A DNA stretch of 11,470 nt from Larix sibirica (taxonomy: Eukaryota > Streptophyta > Pinopsida > Pinales > Pinaceae). The DNA lies in NCBI GenBank assembly GCA_004151065.3, contig NWUY0304909756.1:1-11470 (forward strand), read 5' to 3'. Positions 1-7,865 of this stretch are shown in pieces (position 1 is the stretch's first letter; the number at the start of each line of letters is the position of its first letter). The notes beneath the pieces were generated by a model. It saw nothing but the letters and a program-made list of their open reading frames with translations. It did no database searches and was not told the origin of the DNA. The position numbers were made by a program, and so were the translations under genes.

Positions 1-2023
1 CTTCAAGAAAAATAGATGACTTTGTTAGAGACAAGAAAATAGCTGAAATACACTTCTGGCTTGGAAGAAAAAGAAAAACCAAGTATAAGATGTTAGGTGA
101 TTGTTTGATAGTTATATGGAGGAAACTATTTATCAGCTGAAGTTCTCCTCTTTTATGACCACAAGAAAATCTATATATAGTTTTTAAGTCATGTTGTGGG
201 TTGAATGATGAGTACAGCATTTGCAACTTGGCCATTTTTTATTATTGAAATTACATTTTTCATGAAATAACATCCTCTATGGATGTCACCGCTATTTATA
301 TCAAGATTAAGACTTCCATTGTTATTGCAACTTCTAATTTTCCCAAGATGGTGTTTATTTTGAGAATTACTGGCATATCATGATGTAATATAAATATGAT
401 ATCTAGAAATTGTCTGCCATCGAAATAATCTTCACCTTTACTCAAAAATGTGGTCATAGTTCAATCTAGAGGAAATGAAGAATGGCCTCTTCCATTAAGA
501 AATGTGGAATGCCCTTTTGTTTCACTAACAAACGATGCAGAAATTTTGTTGATTGACTACAGACAACTGTCCCAATTAAAATGAATAACAGAGGCCACAC
601 GCTAAACAGGATATTTAAAGCTAGAAATTAACATGTTTTACCTTCTCTTTTCATAGACAATAGCATCCACCCACAACGTTTGCAATCTTGAGCACAAAAT
701 TAACATGTCATTTGGTATTCAAGAACCCTAAAGCTATCAGAAGTTAATACTAAAAAAAATCAAGTTCAGCTTCAACAAAGAAAATGCTCATTCTAGACAC
801 AACATAACTCATAATCCTAAATTTTAATGTTGAACTGGCAGCAAGTTCATTCACTACATTACCTGTTGAGATTTGATAAAGATAGTTTAATCAGAAGGAA
901 GAAGACACGAGAATAAGCCAAAATATCAACTGATACATCAATGCTATAGCACGTAATCATCAGAATCAAAAAATCAGAAAAAGAGGAAGAAAGAAGAGGT
1001 ACCCAAAATCCTTGAGAGAAAACAAGGAAAAGAGTTCGGCTCAGCTCTTCCAAAGGTAGAAATTACATGCCCGCTAAACAAGTTGCTTTAAGCTATTAAT
1101 TCCTGAAGAAGGCAACAAGGAAACAGACAAAAATATACACTGCCTAAGTTTCAAGGATACTGTACAAGCGACTTAAAGTCTTAAACATAAGAAATAGACT
1201 ATTCTAAACTTCAATCAAATGATGCTATTCATGTTTATTACCCATTACGTAAAAATAAAAATGAGTATCTGCTACTTTAGATCGGGAAATCACCGAGCCA
1301 GTTCCCAAGCTTTTACAGCTGATATTTGCTCTTCCATCTGTAGGACATGTGTTAAATATGAAATAATAAAGAAAAACTATACAAGAAGTTGAAAAATTTT
1401 GCAGATGCACTTCATCCCTACAGCATCACAAATACAAGGCCAAACTATAATGCTATACTCAGACAACCAAACTAGGGGCCAGGACCACTTTGTACCGACT
1501 GTTAAATTGAGACAAATAAATATATGGTTTTGATTTATTTCACACAACTTTGTTGAGACTTTAATATGAGACAGAATGGACTATATTCATTGTCTGTGCT
1601 TTCGTTCTTGATAAGGATCTCAAAAGTAACTTATTAGTGGATAACTATTAAACTAAGCTCTTTGTTTTTAGGAGAGGACAAAAGTCTCAAGTTGTGCAAA
1701 ACAAGAAAAAATAAAAACTTAAACAGAAGTTCCTCAAAGGCCAACTTCATGCGTTTTGCTTCTTAAAAACTAGATGTATAGGTTTATCCGATACTGCAAG
1801 TGACAGAAGGTAAATAATACATACCCATAAAAAGGTAACCCTAATGACGTATATACTATATACAGTTAGAGTCAATGACAGAATGATGAAAGAACATAGT
1901 ATATTGTATAAATTAGGGAATTTATCATCCATCCTGCAAATTTGTTGTTAATATCCATACATGGGTAAACCTAAACGATGTAATTTGTAATTTATAAAAA
2001 TATAATTATGAGGTGAATCCTTT
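1..2023. other. 3' flank of Di19, no supported gene
   Basis: AT-rich sequence that presumably includes the Di19 3' UTR at its right end. Open frames of about 60 codons at 859-1053, 1225-1410 and 1747-1932 (minus) show no family motif and no consistent splice context. A plus-strand frame runs open from the window edge to a stop at 138-140 and could be the tail of an exon of another gene; I do not recognise it. I see no tRNA, rRNA or long repeat here. Confidence 0.6.
1534..1539 (-). terminator. Nearest canonical AATAAA downstream of the Di19 stop
   Basis: TTTATT on the plus strand gives AATAAA on the minus strand, about 485 nt beyond the stop codon. It is the first exact AATAAA after the stop; GATAAA variants occur nearer (around 1920 and 1783). 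Plant poly(A) signals are degenerate, so this is only a candidate 3' end. Confidence 0.2.
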
Positions 2024-2210
2024 CTAAGTTTCCATTAATCCACAGACAACGAGTTTGCATTGCTTTTCAGATGATGTAAGTGTAAATTCTACAACAGGTA
2101 ACAACAGAAGAAGAGGGTCCTGGCTCCTTTTTATTTTGATTCTGAGCTGGCGAGACTCAGGGCTCAAATGGAACTCTGCAATTGATGGCATGGTTTTCTT
2201 GCTGTTTAAT
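2024..2210 (-). CDS. Di19: Di19 exon 5 (C-terminal region, residues 179-240, and stop)
   Basis: Follows the acceptor CCTTTTGTAG and stays in phase with exon 4. A second in-frame acceptor (AAACAG, exon from 2201) would remove three residues. K-K-T at 183-185 and H-L-S-P-E at 193-197, then the basic run to K206-R207-S208, align with the Di19 C-terminal region (typically K-K-T, L-S-x-E, then K-R-S-E-F-V). After R-S the usual E-F-V-x-x-L-L-x-S-T-I is replaced by Q-D-P and a five-leucine run ending P-V-V, plus about 20 extra residues to TAG at 2026-2024. The extension could instead mean an unrecognised further intron. Confidence 0.7.
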
Positions 2211-5200
2211 CTACAAAAGGCATCTCCAGTACCTGATACTTACAAACTAAATCCTCCACATCCATCCTTAACACTAGTCTAGGAATTTCATTCATTTAAT
2301 TATAAACACATTCCTGTGTAGATATATAAGCACTTCCTTAAGCAATATAATATATTAAGTAACAGCAATTGAAAAAGAAATATTTTGAGGAAAGGAACAT
2401 AACATTATACATCAGTTGACCAGTACTATTTCCAGATGATAAATTGGTGTGCTCCCCTTAGGAAGGATATTAGATAATTAAGATGATTATACCATTTAGT
2501 AATTGCACAGACAATTGAAATCCTTGGTGGGGTGCATTTGAGAAAGAACATTCAATGCCATTTTGTGATCAGAGGATGAGAAGCTCCTTAGTTTGGCATA
2601 TGCAGGATAAGGTTAACAATGTGCAATAATGTATTGCCATGAAAATATCCCTTTGTTACAGCAATAAAAGGCATAGGGAGCAAAGAAGAGGATGAGAAAC
2701 TCCTTAGTTTGGCAGGTGCAGGATAAGATTGACAATGTGCAATAATGTATTGCCATGAAAAAATCCCTTTTTTACAGCAATAATGAACGAACAATATAGG
2801 GAGCAAAGGACTGCAGAGCTTATATTAATAAACGATGAGCAAATCCAAAAAAACAGGACTAATAAAGTGCATCAGTAGAGTCCCAGAATTTCTTACAATA
2901 TTAAAGAAAAAGAAGTGTAGGATACCTGATTACATCCTCTGAATCTGAAGTGTTCTTTGCTGAAATATCGTCAGTAGAGGAAGCTGTTTTCTCTTGTTCA
3001 TGGGATTCAATAATTGGCAACCCATAAATGAGAGATGAAAGTAGAGGATCTGGTGCATCATTAGAGGAGAAGCCTCCCAAGCGCGAGGAACCTCCAACTA
3101 CAGAAGAATGCAGCCGCTCCCTACCTGGAGCCGAATTAGATTGTATCCTACCTCTAAGATATTTCCTTCTGCGCTGTCCGTGCCTTGTGGTTAAGGAACA
3201 AATTAAAGGAAAAGCATATTTTCAAACTACACTCGAACATTTTGACCAGAACCTGCCATCTTAATAGCAAATGGAGACAGAGATAACCAAAAAAAATCTA
3301 CCAACAGTCAACACTAAATAAATTACACCCAAAAATAAATCTGAATTTCTCTAGGTCCAAACCAAACAATGTAAACAGTAAAATACATATTTTACTAACT
3401 TTGTATAATTAAAAGTACAGGATATCTTAAACAAATGACTGTGCTGAGATGTAATATGCCCCACAATATCATTCCCAACATTAGCCGCACAGACAGGGCA
3501 TGCCTGCACCATAAAACAAATCAATTAGATTCAGAAAAGATAAAAATATATTGCCTCATTAAAAATGACAACATTGGTCAAAATGGGCAAATGACTCTAC
3601 TAGAGCATATTGTAGCATTGCACAAGCTGTAATTGCATATAACAGAATGTTTAGTTCATTGCTACTATTACAATCTTTATCTTCTTCCTGCATTGCTATT
3701 CTTATATGTTAATAACTTAATAGACAAGGCTTACTCAGACATGAAAGACGGAATGAATGTTGGGGGGACAGTGCTCATCTTCAAATATTTGCACATGCCA
3801 AGCACCCAAACAAAACCCTGTGTTTGAGCTCACCCACATCTAGGAAAATACAGGATGATCATAGGCTTGAGGAAGAGATTACCATTACTTTTATATGAAA
3901 AGTGGCTCCATCTAAGGAAGCTAGATAAAGCACTGCAATCATTGAGAAAGGTCTCTCTTCTACATTAGAGTTAGACACAGTATGAGGAATCAATCTAAAC
4001 AGTTTGCACTGACTGAATGGTCAGAACTTGAAAGTGAAACCAAATGAAGTACAGTTTCAAAGCCTACAAGTAATGTTCACGAATAAGGAAAAGATGCATC
4101 TGGCCAGCAGGACCTTGGTTCATTGGTGAGGTTGAAGGACCAACAAGCCATCCACCAGGGTCCCATTCTTGTTGTGGTATGCCCCACTAAAATGACATGC
4201 TAAAAAAGGATGAGGCTGGGTGCAAGTCCTGGGAAAATTTGACAGAATAGATACCACACAGACCTGGCATCTAAGTTGAAAGAAGTTCATGTCAAGTAGT
4301 GCAGTCCTTGGGCGTGTTTCCAGAAGCACTTCCAAAAAGAAATATGCACCTGGATAGAAACAGACTCACAGAGCTGAAAGGAAAGGAAGAACCACGTATC
4401 TACTTCATACATTAGTCATATCATTTACACCCTTATCTTTGCATTATCCACTCTAAAATAAGAAAAAGGTGGCAAATTCTAAATGCTGATTCATGATTTG
4501 AATGGAGGATTATAATTCTCTCAGATAAAGACAACTTCCATAGGCTGCATGAATTTTCCATCAGATTATATCAAGGAATAAAAAGGAAAAAAACACACTA
4601 GAGTCAGTGCCTAAGAGCTAGAAAGCTAAAACTGTTGGTGGTCTTGCAGCTAGTGTTTTGGTCCTTATATTCTAACTAGATAAAGAATGACACCCGTAAA
4701 GAAGGAAAAGCAATGACTTAGTTATCTGCATACCGCAACTGTAGTATCAAGGCAGTGTTCCTCTTCAAGATGGCAACAGAGGGATGCTATATCAAAATCC
4801 ACGTAGCAAAATGGGCAAAGGAAGTCTATGCGTGTATCATCTCCCTCCAAATCGTCCAGGCAAAAGTATTGATCTGTATTCACATAAAAAAGAGCCCATT
4901 TAGTTATAAGAATTTACATGATGCAAAGCTGCAAACCTAGGGCAAATGGAGTTCCTAAGTGACAAGAGAGCATCCTTGCACAAGGGTCTCGAGTCCAGAT
5001 TCATCGTCTAAGTACAAGGGGCAAAATTACCAATTATTCGTGGTATAGATAAGTTTGCTTCATTCAAATGGAAAAGGGAAACTGCCTTAAATCCTTGAGG
5101 CTTACAACAACACCGGTGTACAAATTTACTTAAATTGAGTATCACATTTTCAGCTGAATAGATATGCCCACTAAGATCTCAGTTATTAACAGAATGCTCA

Positions 5201-7474
5201 GATAAGGAGATCTCTTTGAGATGCAGTAGAGGTAACAGGTATGATGCAAAAATAAGCTTAAAAAGATGTACTGATGATGAATAGGTTATAAAAAACACCT
5301 AATTTTAAATTTTAATTTACTATAACCAGATGGGGACAGATACCGTGAATCATTTAGTCAACACTAAAATAAATGAACTAAATGGAAGAGGAAGATAAAC
5401 TCTAGCATGAACGGAGCTTTTATACATAAAGCTGTTCTGAAGCTGATTAAGCTAGTGGTGACGCATGACAGATAATTCATTTGATTCTCTATTACTCAAG
5501 TTTAAATTGCCAAAGCCTGCTATGTAAGTAAACCGTGAATTGTTTAGAGAACATAAACAATCATAAAAATAAAACATTCCCTAACAAATGAGTTTCTACT
5601 GAAATGTAGCATTACATCACCAACTGTGAGGGCATTTCCTAACACTGACTTTGGAGAAATTTAGCTCAACATATCCAGCTGGGATATCATTTGGTAACAA
5701 TGACTTGAACCAAAATTTATCTTAACTTTGCTCACATTAACAACAATAACGAAGCTTAACTTAACGTAAGCAGCTGTGGAAATATTCACTTGTAATAAGA
5801 TTCAACTTAACATAACCATCTGTGAGAGAATAAAAAATAATGTTTTTCCTTGATGACAAAATATAGCCAACGAAGCTTCAGTTATAAACTCCAGAACTTA
5901 GAAGTTGCCAAGCGGAAGCACTTGTTCCTGTTATGTTTGAGAAGGTTTTGTCTTGTAAGGTGTTAGCTCAATTTAGAGTGGATGGCTGTCTTTGTCTCGA
6001 TCCTGGCACATGAGCAAGTGGAAGGTAGCCTGTCCAAGACATTTTATTGCATATGTTTTGGTCATGGTACAGAAAGAAGTAAGGGACAGTCTTGCTTTGT
6101 ATTTAAGTCAACAAGACAGACTACGTGTATTTGATTTCTTCTTGAAATATCAATACATTGATTTTTTCCTTGGAAAAAAACTAATAAATCATAAATTTTA
6201 CAAAAATTTATTATACTGTATGCTAGCATTCAGTAACAAAGTCTTTTACCAATACTTAACTTGATACAACCAGCTCTGAGTACAATTAATAAAATGAAAT
6301 GCTCATTTATTATCTCCAAATAACCAGCAACACTCAACAGATCTTCTTCCTTGAATTTTACTTATCATAGCCGACAAACAAAACATAAGATTTTCCAATC
6401 CTCCCGGAATATTCTTTAAACTTCCATTGAATTTATCCCGAAATGTTCATTATTTTCTTCACAAAATAATCAGCTGTAGTGAACAGAGATTTTTCATTAA
6501 ATTCATGAAAATAATCAGCTGAGATTCTTCAGTAAATTCATAAATAAATTATCTCAGAGTAATCAGCTGTAATCAACAGAGATATTTCCTTAAGTTCACT
6601 GGAATTTATCTCAAAATAACCAACTGTACTCAACAAAGACTTCTCTTAAAGTTCATGAAAATTTATCTCAAAATAATTAGCCGTGCTCAACGGAGATTAT
6701 TTCTTAAAATCATGAAAATTTATCTCAAAATAATCAGCTTTATTCAACAGAGATTTTTCTGTAAGCTCCTGAGAATTATAACTAAAGGAATCGGCTGTAC
6801 TCAACGGAGATTATTCCTTAGATTCATGAAAATTTATCTCAGAATAATCAGCTTTATTCAACAAAGATTCATGAAAATTATAACTAAAAGAATCAGCTGT
6901 ACTCAACAGAGATTTTTTCTTGAATTCATGAAAATCCCAAAATAATCAAAAGTGCTGAACAGAGATTTTTTTTCTTAAATTCATGAAAACTTAGTTTAAA
7001 ATAATCAGTTGACTCAACAAACATTCTTCATTTAGTTCATGAAAAATTAGCTCAAAATAATCATGTGTACTCAACAGAGCATCTTCCCTAAATTCATGAA
7101 CATTTATCTCAAAATAAGCCGCTGTACTGCAGAGATTCTTTCTTAAAAGTTGACTTAGCATAACCTACAATCAAAACAGAAAACTTTCCAGACTTTCTAG
7201 AAAATTCCTCTATTTTCTCAACTCCTTGTATAAATTCCCTCGGTTCCTCAAATCCTAGTAAAAATCCTCCACTGCTTACAGAAAATTCCTTTAATTTCTC
7301 CACTTCACCAAAAAACCTTCAGAATTCCTGAGAAAATTTGCAAAATGCGAGGCACAGGGGAAAAAAATTAAAGAAAAATTCGACAATTTAGCGGAGAAAA
7401 ATTGAAGTACCTGAGTTCAACGCAGCTTGGCGCTTAGCAGCGGTCATGCGAGAAGTCCAGAACTCGGCTTCCAT
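2024..7474 (-). CDS. Di19: Di19 (drought-induced 19) family zinc-finger protein, 5 exons, complete
   Basis: Seen: five minus-strand exons (7474-7411, 4873-4734, 3503-3426, 3179-2926, 2210-2024) join in phase to 240 codons plus TAG. Residues 1-16 match the family start (M-E-x-E-F-W-T-S-R-M-x-A-A-K-R-Q). Finger 1 is C41-x2-C44 with H56-x4-H61; finger 2 is C70-x2-C73 with H84-x4-H89. A basic RRRK sits at 97-100, and the hallmark APDPLLSSLIYGLP at 136-149. The family is usually about 200-230 residues, so 240 is slightly long. Known: Di19 proteins are plant-specific nuclear zinc-binding proteins; Arabidopsis members respond to drought, salt or ABA, at least one activates transcription, and AtDi19 is a substrate of the calcium-dependent kinase CPK11. 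Inferred: a nuclear stress-response regulator; R105-x-x-S108 lies near the equivalent of the CPK11 target region. Odd: one AT-AC intron and a diverged C-terminus. The family call is firm; the last exon is less certain, and the paralogue is not identifiable. Confidence 0.92.
2211..2925 (-). other. Intron 4 of Di19 (715 nt)
   Basis: Donor CAG/GTATCC at 2925, acceptor CCTTTTGTAG ending at 2211, phase 2. The donor run GTATCCTA resembles a U12 site, but no TTCCTTAAC-like branch element lies near the acceptor, so it is probably spliced by the major spliceosome. A 116-bp tandem duplication fills 2571-2810. Confidence 0.75.
2571..2810. repeat. Tandem duplication, 116-bp period, two copies (in intron 4)
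   Basis: Copy 1 (2571-2686) and copy 2 (2687-2810) both begin AGAGGATGAGAA and share long blocks, such as CAATGTGCAATAATGTATTG (2617-2636 and 2733-2752). They end alike with TAGGGAGCAAAG. A few substitutions and a small insertion in copy 2 (near 2783-2795) separate them, so the event is fairly recent. An apparent minus-strand open frame here (2588-2806) is a by-product. Confidence 0.9.
2926..3179 (-). CDS. Di19: Di19 exon 4 (basic stretch and APDPLLSS box, residues 95-178)
   Basis: Begins G-Q-R-R-R-K directly after an intron ending in AC, continuing the family pattern FK-x-Q-R-R-R-K. Residues 97-100 are a likely nuclear-localisation element. Residues 105-135 are rich in Ser, Gly and Arg. A136-P149 is the diagnostic APDPLLSS(F/L)IY-x-LP box. 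Residues 152-178 are acidic and Ser/Thr-rich, presumably disordered. The exon ends ATC AG before GTATCC at 2925; AG plus A from exon 5 gives Arg179. Confidence 0.92.
3180..3425 (-). other. Intron 3 of Di19: U12-type AT-AC intron (246 nt)
   Basis: The intron begins ATATCCTG (3425-3418), matching the U12 donor consensus ATATCCTT at 7 of 8 positions, and ends GGCAC (AC at 3181-3180). The exact U12 branch element TTCCTTAAC lies at 3198-3190, with its branch A (3191) 11 nt from the intron end, inside the usual 10-16 nt window. There is no polypyrimidine tract. Splicing here is phase 0 and rebuilds K94-G95-Q96-R97 in register with Di19 homologues. The nearest GT donor (CCT/GTACTT) joined to either nearby AG (ending 3184 or 3174) shifts the frame into an early stop. 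Confidence 0.88.
3190..3198 (-). other. U12 branch-point element TTCCTTAAC
   Basis: An exact match to the minor-spliceosome branch consensus, read 3198 to 3190. It lies 10 nt before the AC end of intron 3 and is expected to pair with U12 snRNA, with A3191 as nucleophile. Confidence 0.85.
3426..3503 (-). CDS. Di19: Di19 exon 3 (second zinc finger, residues 69-94)
   Basis: A 78-nt, phase 0-0 exon that follows the acceptor TGCAG and begins A-C-P-V-C-A. It contains C70 and C73 and then H84-I-T-S-Q-H89, the second zinc finger, and ends S-H-L-F-K94, equivalent to the family's A-N-I-F-K. There is no GT immediately after the AAG of Lys94. The intron instead starts ATATCCTG, a minor-spliceosome donor. 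Confidence 0.92.
3504..4733 (-). other. Intron 2 of Di19 (1,230 nt)
   Basis: GTATGC donor at 4733 and TGCAG acceptor ending at 3504, phase 0. Open frames of 60-70 codons lie inside on both strands (for example 3633-3827 plus and 4120-4335 minus) but have no recognisable motifs. I see no repeat or RNA gene in this stretch. Confidence 0.88.
4734..4873 (-). CDS. Di19: Di19 exon 2 (first zinc finger, residues 22-68)
   Basis: The acceptor ACAG ends at 4874 and the donor after GCG starts with GTATGC at 4733. The exon carries an acidic stretch (D28-D34) followed by C-P-F-C at 41-44, then C-C-H-L-E-E-E-H at 54-61. This is the first Cys2-His2-like half of the Di19 zinc-binding domain. The spacing from H61 to the next C-P-V-C is eight residues across the exon junction, as in Arabidopsis Di19, which supports both splice sites. 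Confidence 0.92.
5640..6420. repeat. Diverged relatives of the 57-bp minisatellite
   Basis: Core-like strings recur at irregular spacing: ATCCAGCTGGGAT near 5675, GTAAGCAGCTGTGG near 5766, ATAACCATCTGTGAG near 5812, ACAACCAGCTCTGAG near 6266, and AAATAACCAGCAACACTCAACAG near 6318. Several are preceded by AACTTAAC or TTATCTC-like strings, as in the regular array. I read this as an older, eroded flank of the array. The boundaries are approximate. Confidence 0.5.
6463..7155. repeat. 57-bp minisatellite, about 13 units (in intron 1)
   Basis: Units begin AAAATAATCAGCTGTACTC and continue CAACAGAGATTTTTTC, then TTAAATTCATGAAAATTTATCTC. Unit starts are 6463, 6508, 6556, 6613, 6670, 6727, 6784, 6841, 6886, 6939, 6998, 7054 and 7111; five consecutive steps from 6556 to 6841 are exactly 57 bp. 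Two units are shortened to 45 bp. Units 6+7 and 8+9 share variants (CAGCTTTATTC then GGCTGT/CAGCTGTACTC, with TATAACT at the join), so a two-unit block was itself duplicated. Several units carry the palindrome CAGCTG. Confidence 0.92.
7411..7474 (-). CDS. Di19: Di19 exon 1 (start codon, residues 1-21 plus first base of codon 22)
   Basis: The ATG at 7474-7472 opens a peptide beginning M-E-A-E-F-W-T-S-R and continuing to A-A-K-R-Q, the conserved Di19 N-terminus. The start is chosen on that match; the +4 base is G, a favourable plant context. The exon ends TCA G before the donor GTACTT at 7410. The single leftover base joins AT of exon 2 to make Asp22, so the phases agree. It is separated from exon 2 by an unusually long intron. 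Confidence 0.9.
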
Positions 7475-7800
7475 AATTATCACGGAGGAATTGCAAGCAA
7501 TAATGGCCTTTGCTGAAATAAATACCCCGTATTCCAGGGCACTTGGAAAATGAATGACCAAAGAGGAGTTATAAGGTCATTGGCGAAGAAATGGAATTTT
7601 AGAGCACAAATGTATGGACGGCTTGAGTGGCTCTTAAATCCATTCCTGGCCTTGCCTTGCCTTTCCTTTGCCTTTGGTCTCTATCACTTTATATTCTTTT
7701 CCTTTCTCTTTCACATGCATAAAAGAGGTGGAAGATTCATGGCGGAGGGGCTTAATATAAAATAAAATAAAGTGGATAAAGAAAAAGTGGCCCCCTATGA
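7475..7800 (-). promoter_or_regulatory. Putative 5' leader and core promoter of Di19
   Basis: The region upstream of the Di19 ATG. A TATAAAG is present on the minus strand at 7693-7687. If transcription started about 30 nt downstream (near 7660), the leader would be about 185 nt and purine-rich (AAGGCAAGG-type runs at 7650-7680). That leader would contain two short upstream ORFs (7643-7599, 14 codons; 7580-7569, 3 codons). A second TATA-like string, TATATTAAG, lies at 7759-7751. The start site is inferred, not seen. Confidence 0.4.
7687..7693 (-). promoter_or_regulatory. TATA-box candidate (TATAAAG)
   Basis: TATAAAG read on the minus strand, 213 nt upstream of the Di19 start codon and followed by non-AT-rich sequence. 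The position is plausible, but in AT-rich DNA such strings are common. Confidence 0.35.
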
Positions 7801-7856
7801 GAATGAGTGGGGAACATATGGGTGTGGCATCGTCACTCGTTTATGCTTGTCAGGGG

Positions 7857-7865
7857 TTAGGGTTT
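7857..7865 (-). promoter_or_regulatory. Telo-box (AAACCCTAA on the minus strand)
   Basis: TTAGGGTTT on the plus strand is AAACCCTAA read with the gene. In plants this telo-box is a known promoter element bound by Myb-type telobox factors, usually close to the start site. Here it is about 390 nt upstream of the ATG, so its relevance is uncertain. Confidence 0.35.

Larger units (their letters stand above)
4874..7410 (-). other. Intron 1 of Di19 (2,537 nt), repeat-rich
   Basis: Bounded by CAG/GTACTT at 7410 and ACAG at 4874, an ordinary GT-AG intron, phase 1. It is long for this family's angiosperm members. Its 5' third is filled by the 57-bp minisatellite (6463-7155), with diverged relatives back to about 5640. 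Between 7160 and 7320 short AAAATTCCT-type strings recur. No open frame inside it resembles a known protein. From 4874 to 5640 I see nothing beyond AT-rich single-copy-looking sequence. Confidence 0.88.

Noticed and set aside
859-1053. Possible alternative C-terminal Di19 exons (RAE...LSRIL near 1050-1011 and NELAASSTL near 860-830, phases compatible)
   Set aside because: The resemblance to RAEFVQxLLLSTI is weak and needs an extra residue, and the first acceptor is poor. Exon 5 at 2210-2024 aligns better with the K-K-T, LSPE and KRS landmarks and already ends the frame.
2055-2282. 75-codon plus-strand frame
   Set aside because: Antisense shadow of Di19 exon 5 and its acceptor.
3028-3264. 78-codon plus-strand frame MRDESRGSG...
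   Set aside because: It is the antisense shadow of Di19 exon 4; the minus-strand reading carries the family motifs.
6655-6945. Repeat-protein gene on the plus strand
   Set aside because: The open frame follows from the 57-bp repeat length and sits inside a Di19 intron on the other strand.
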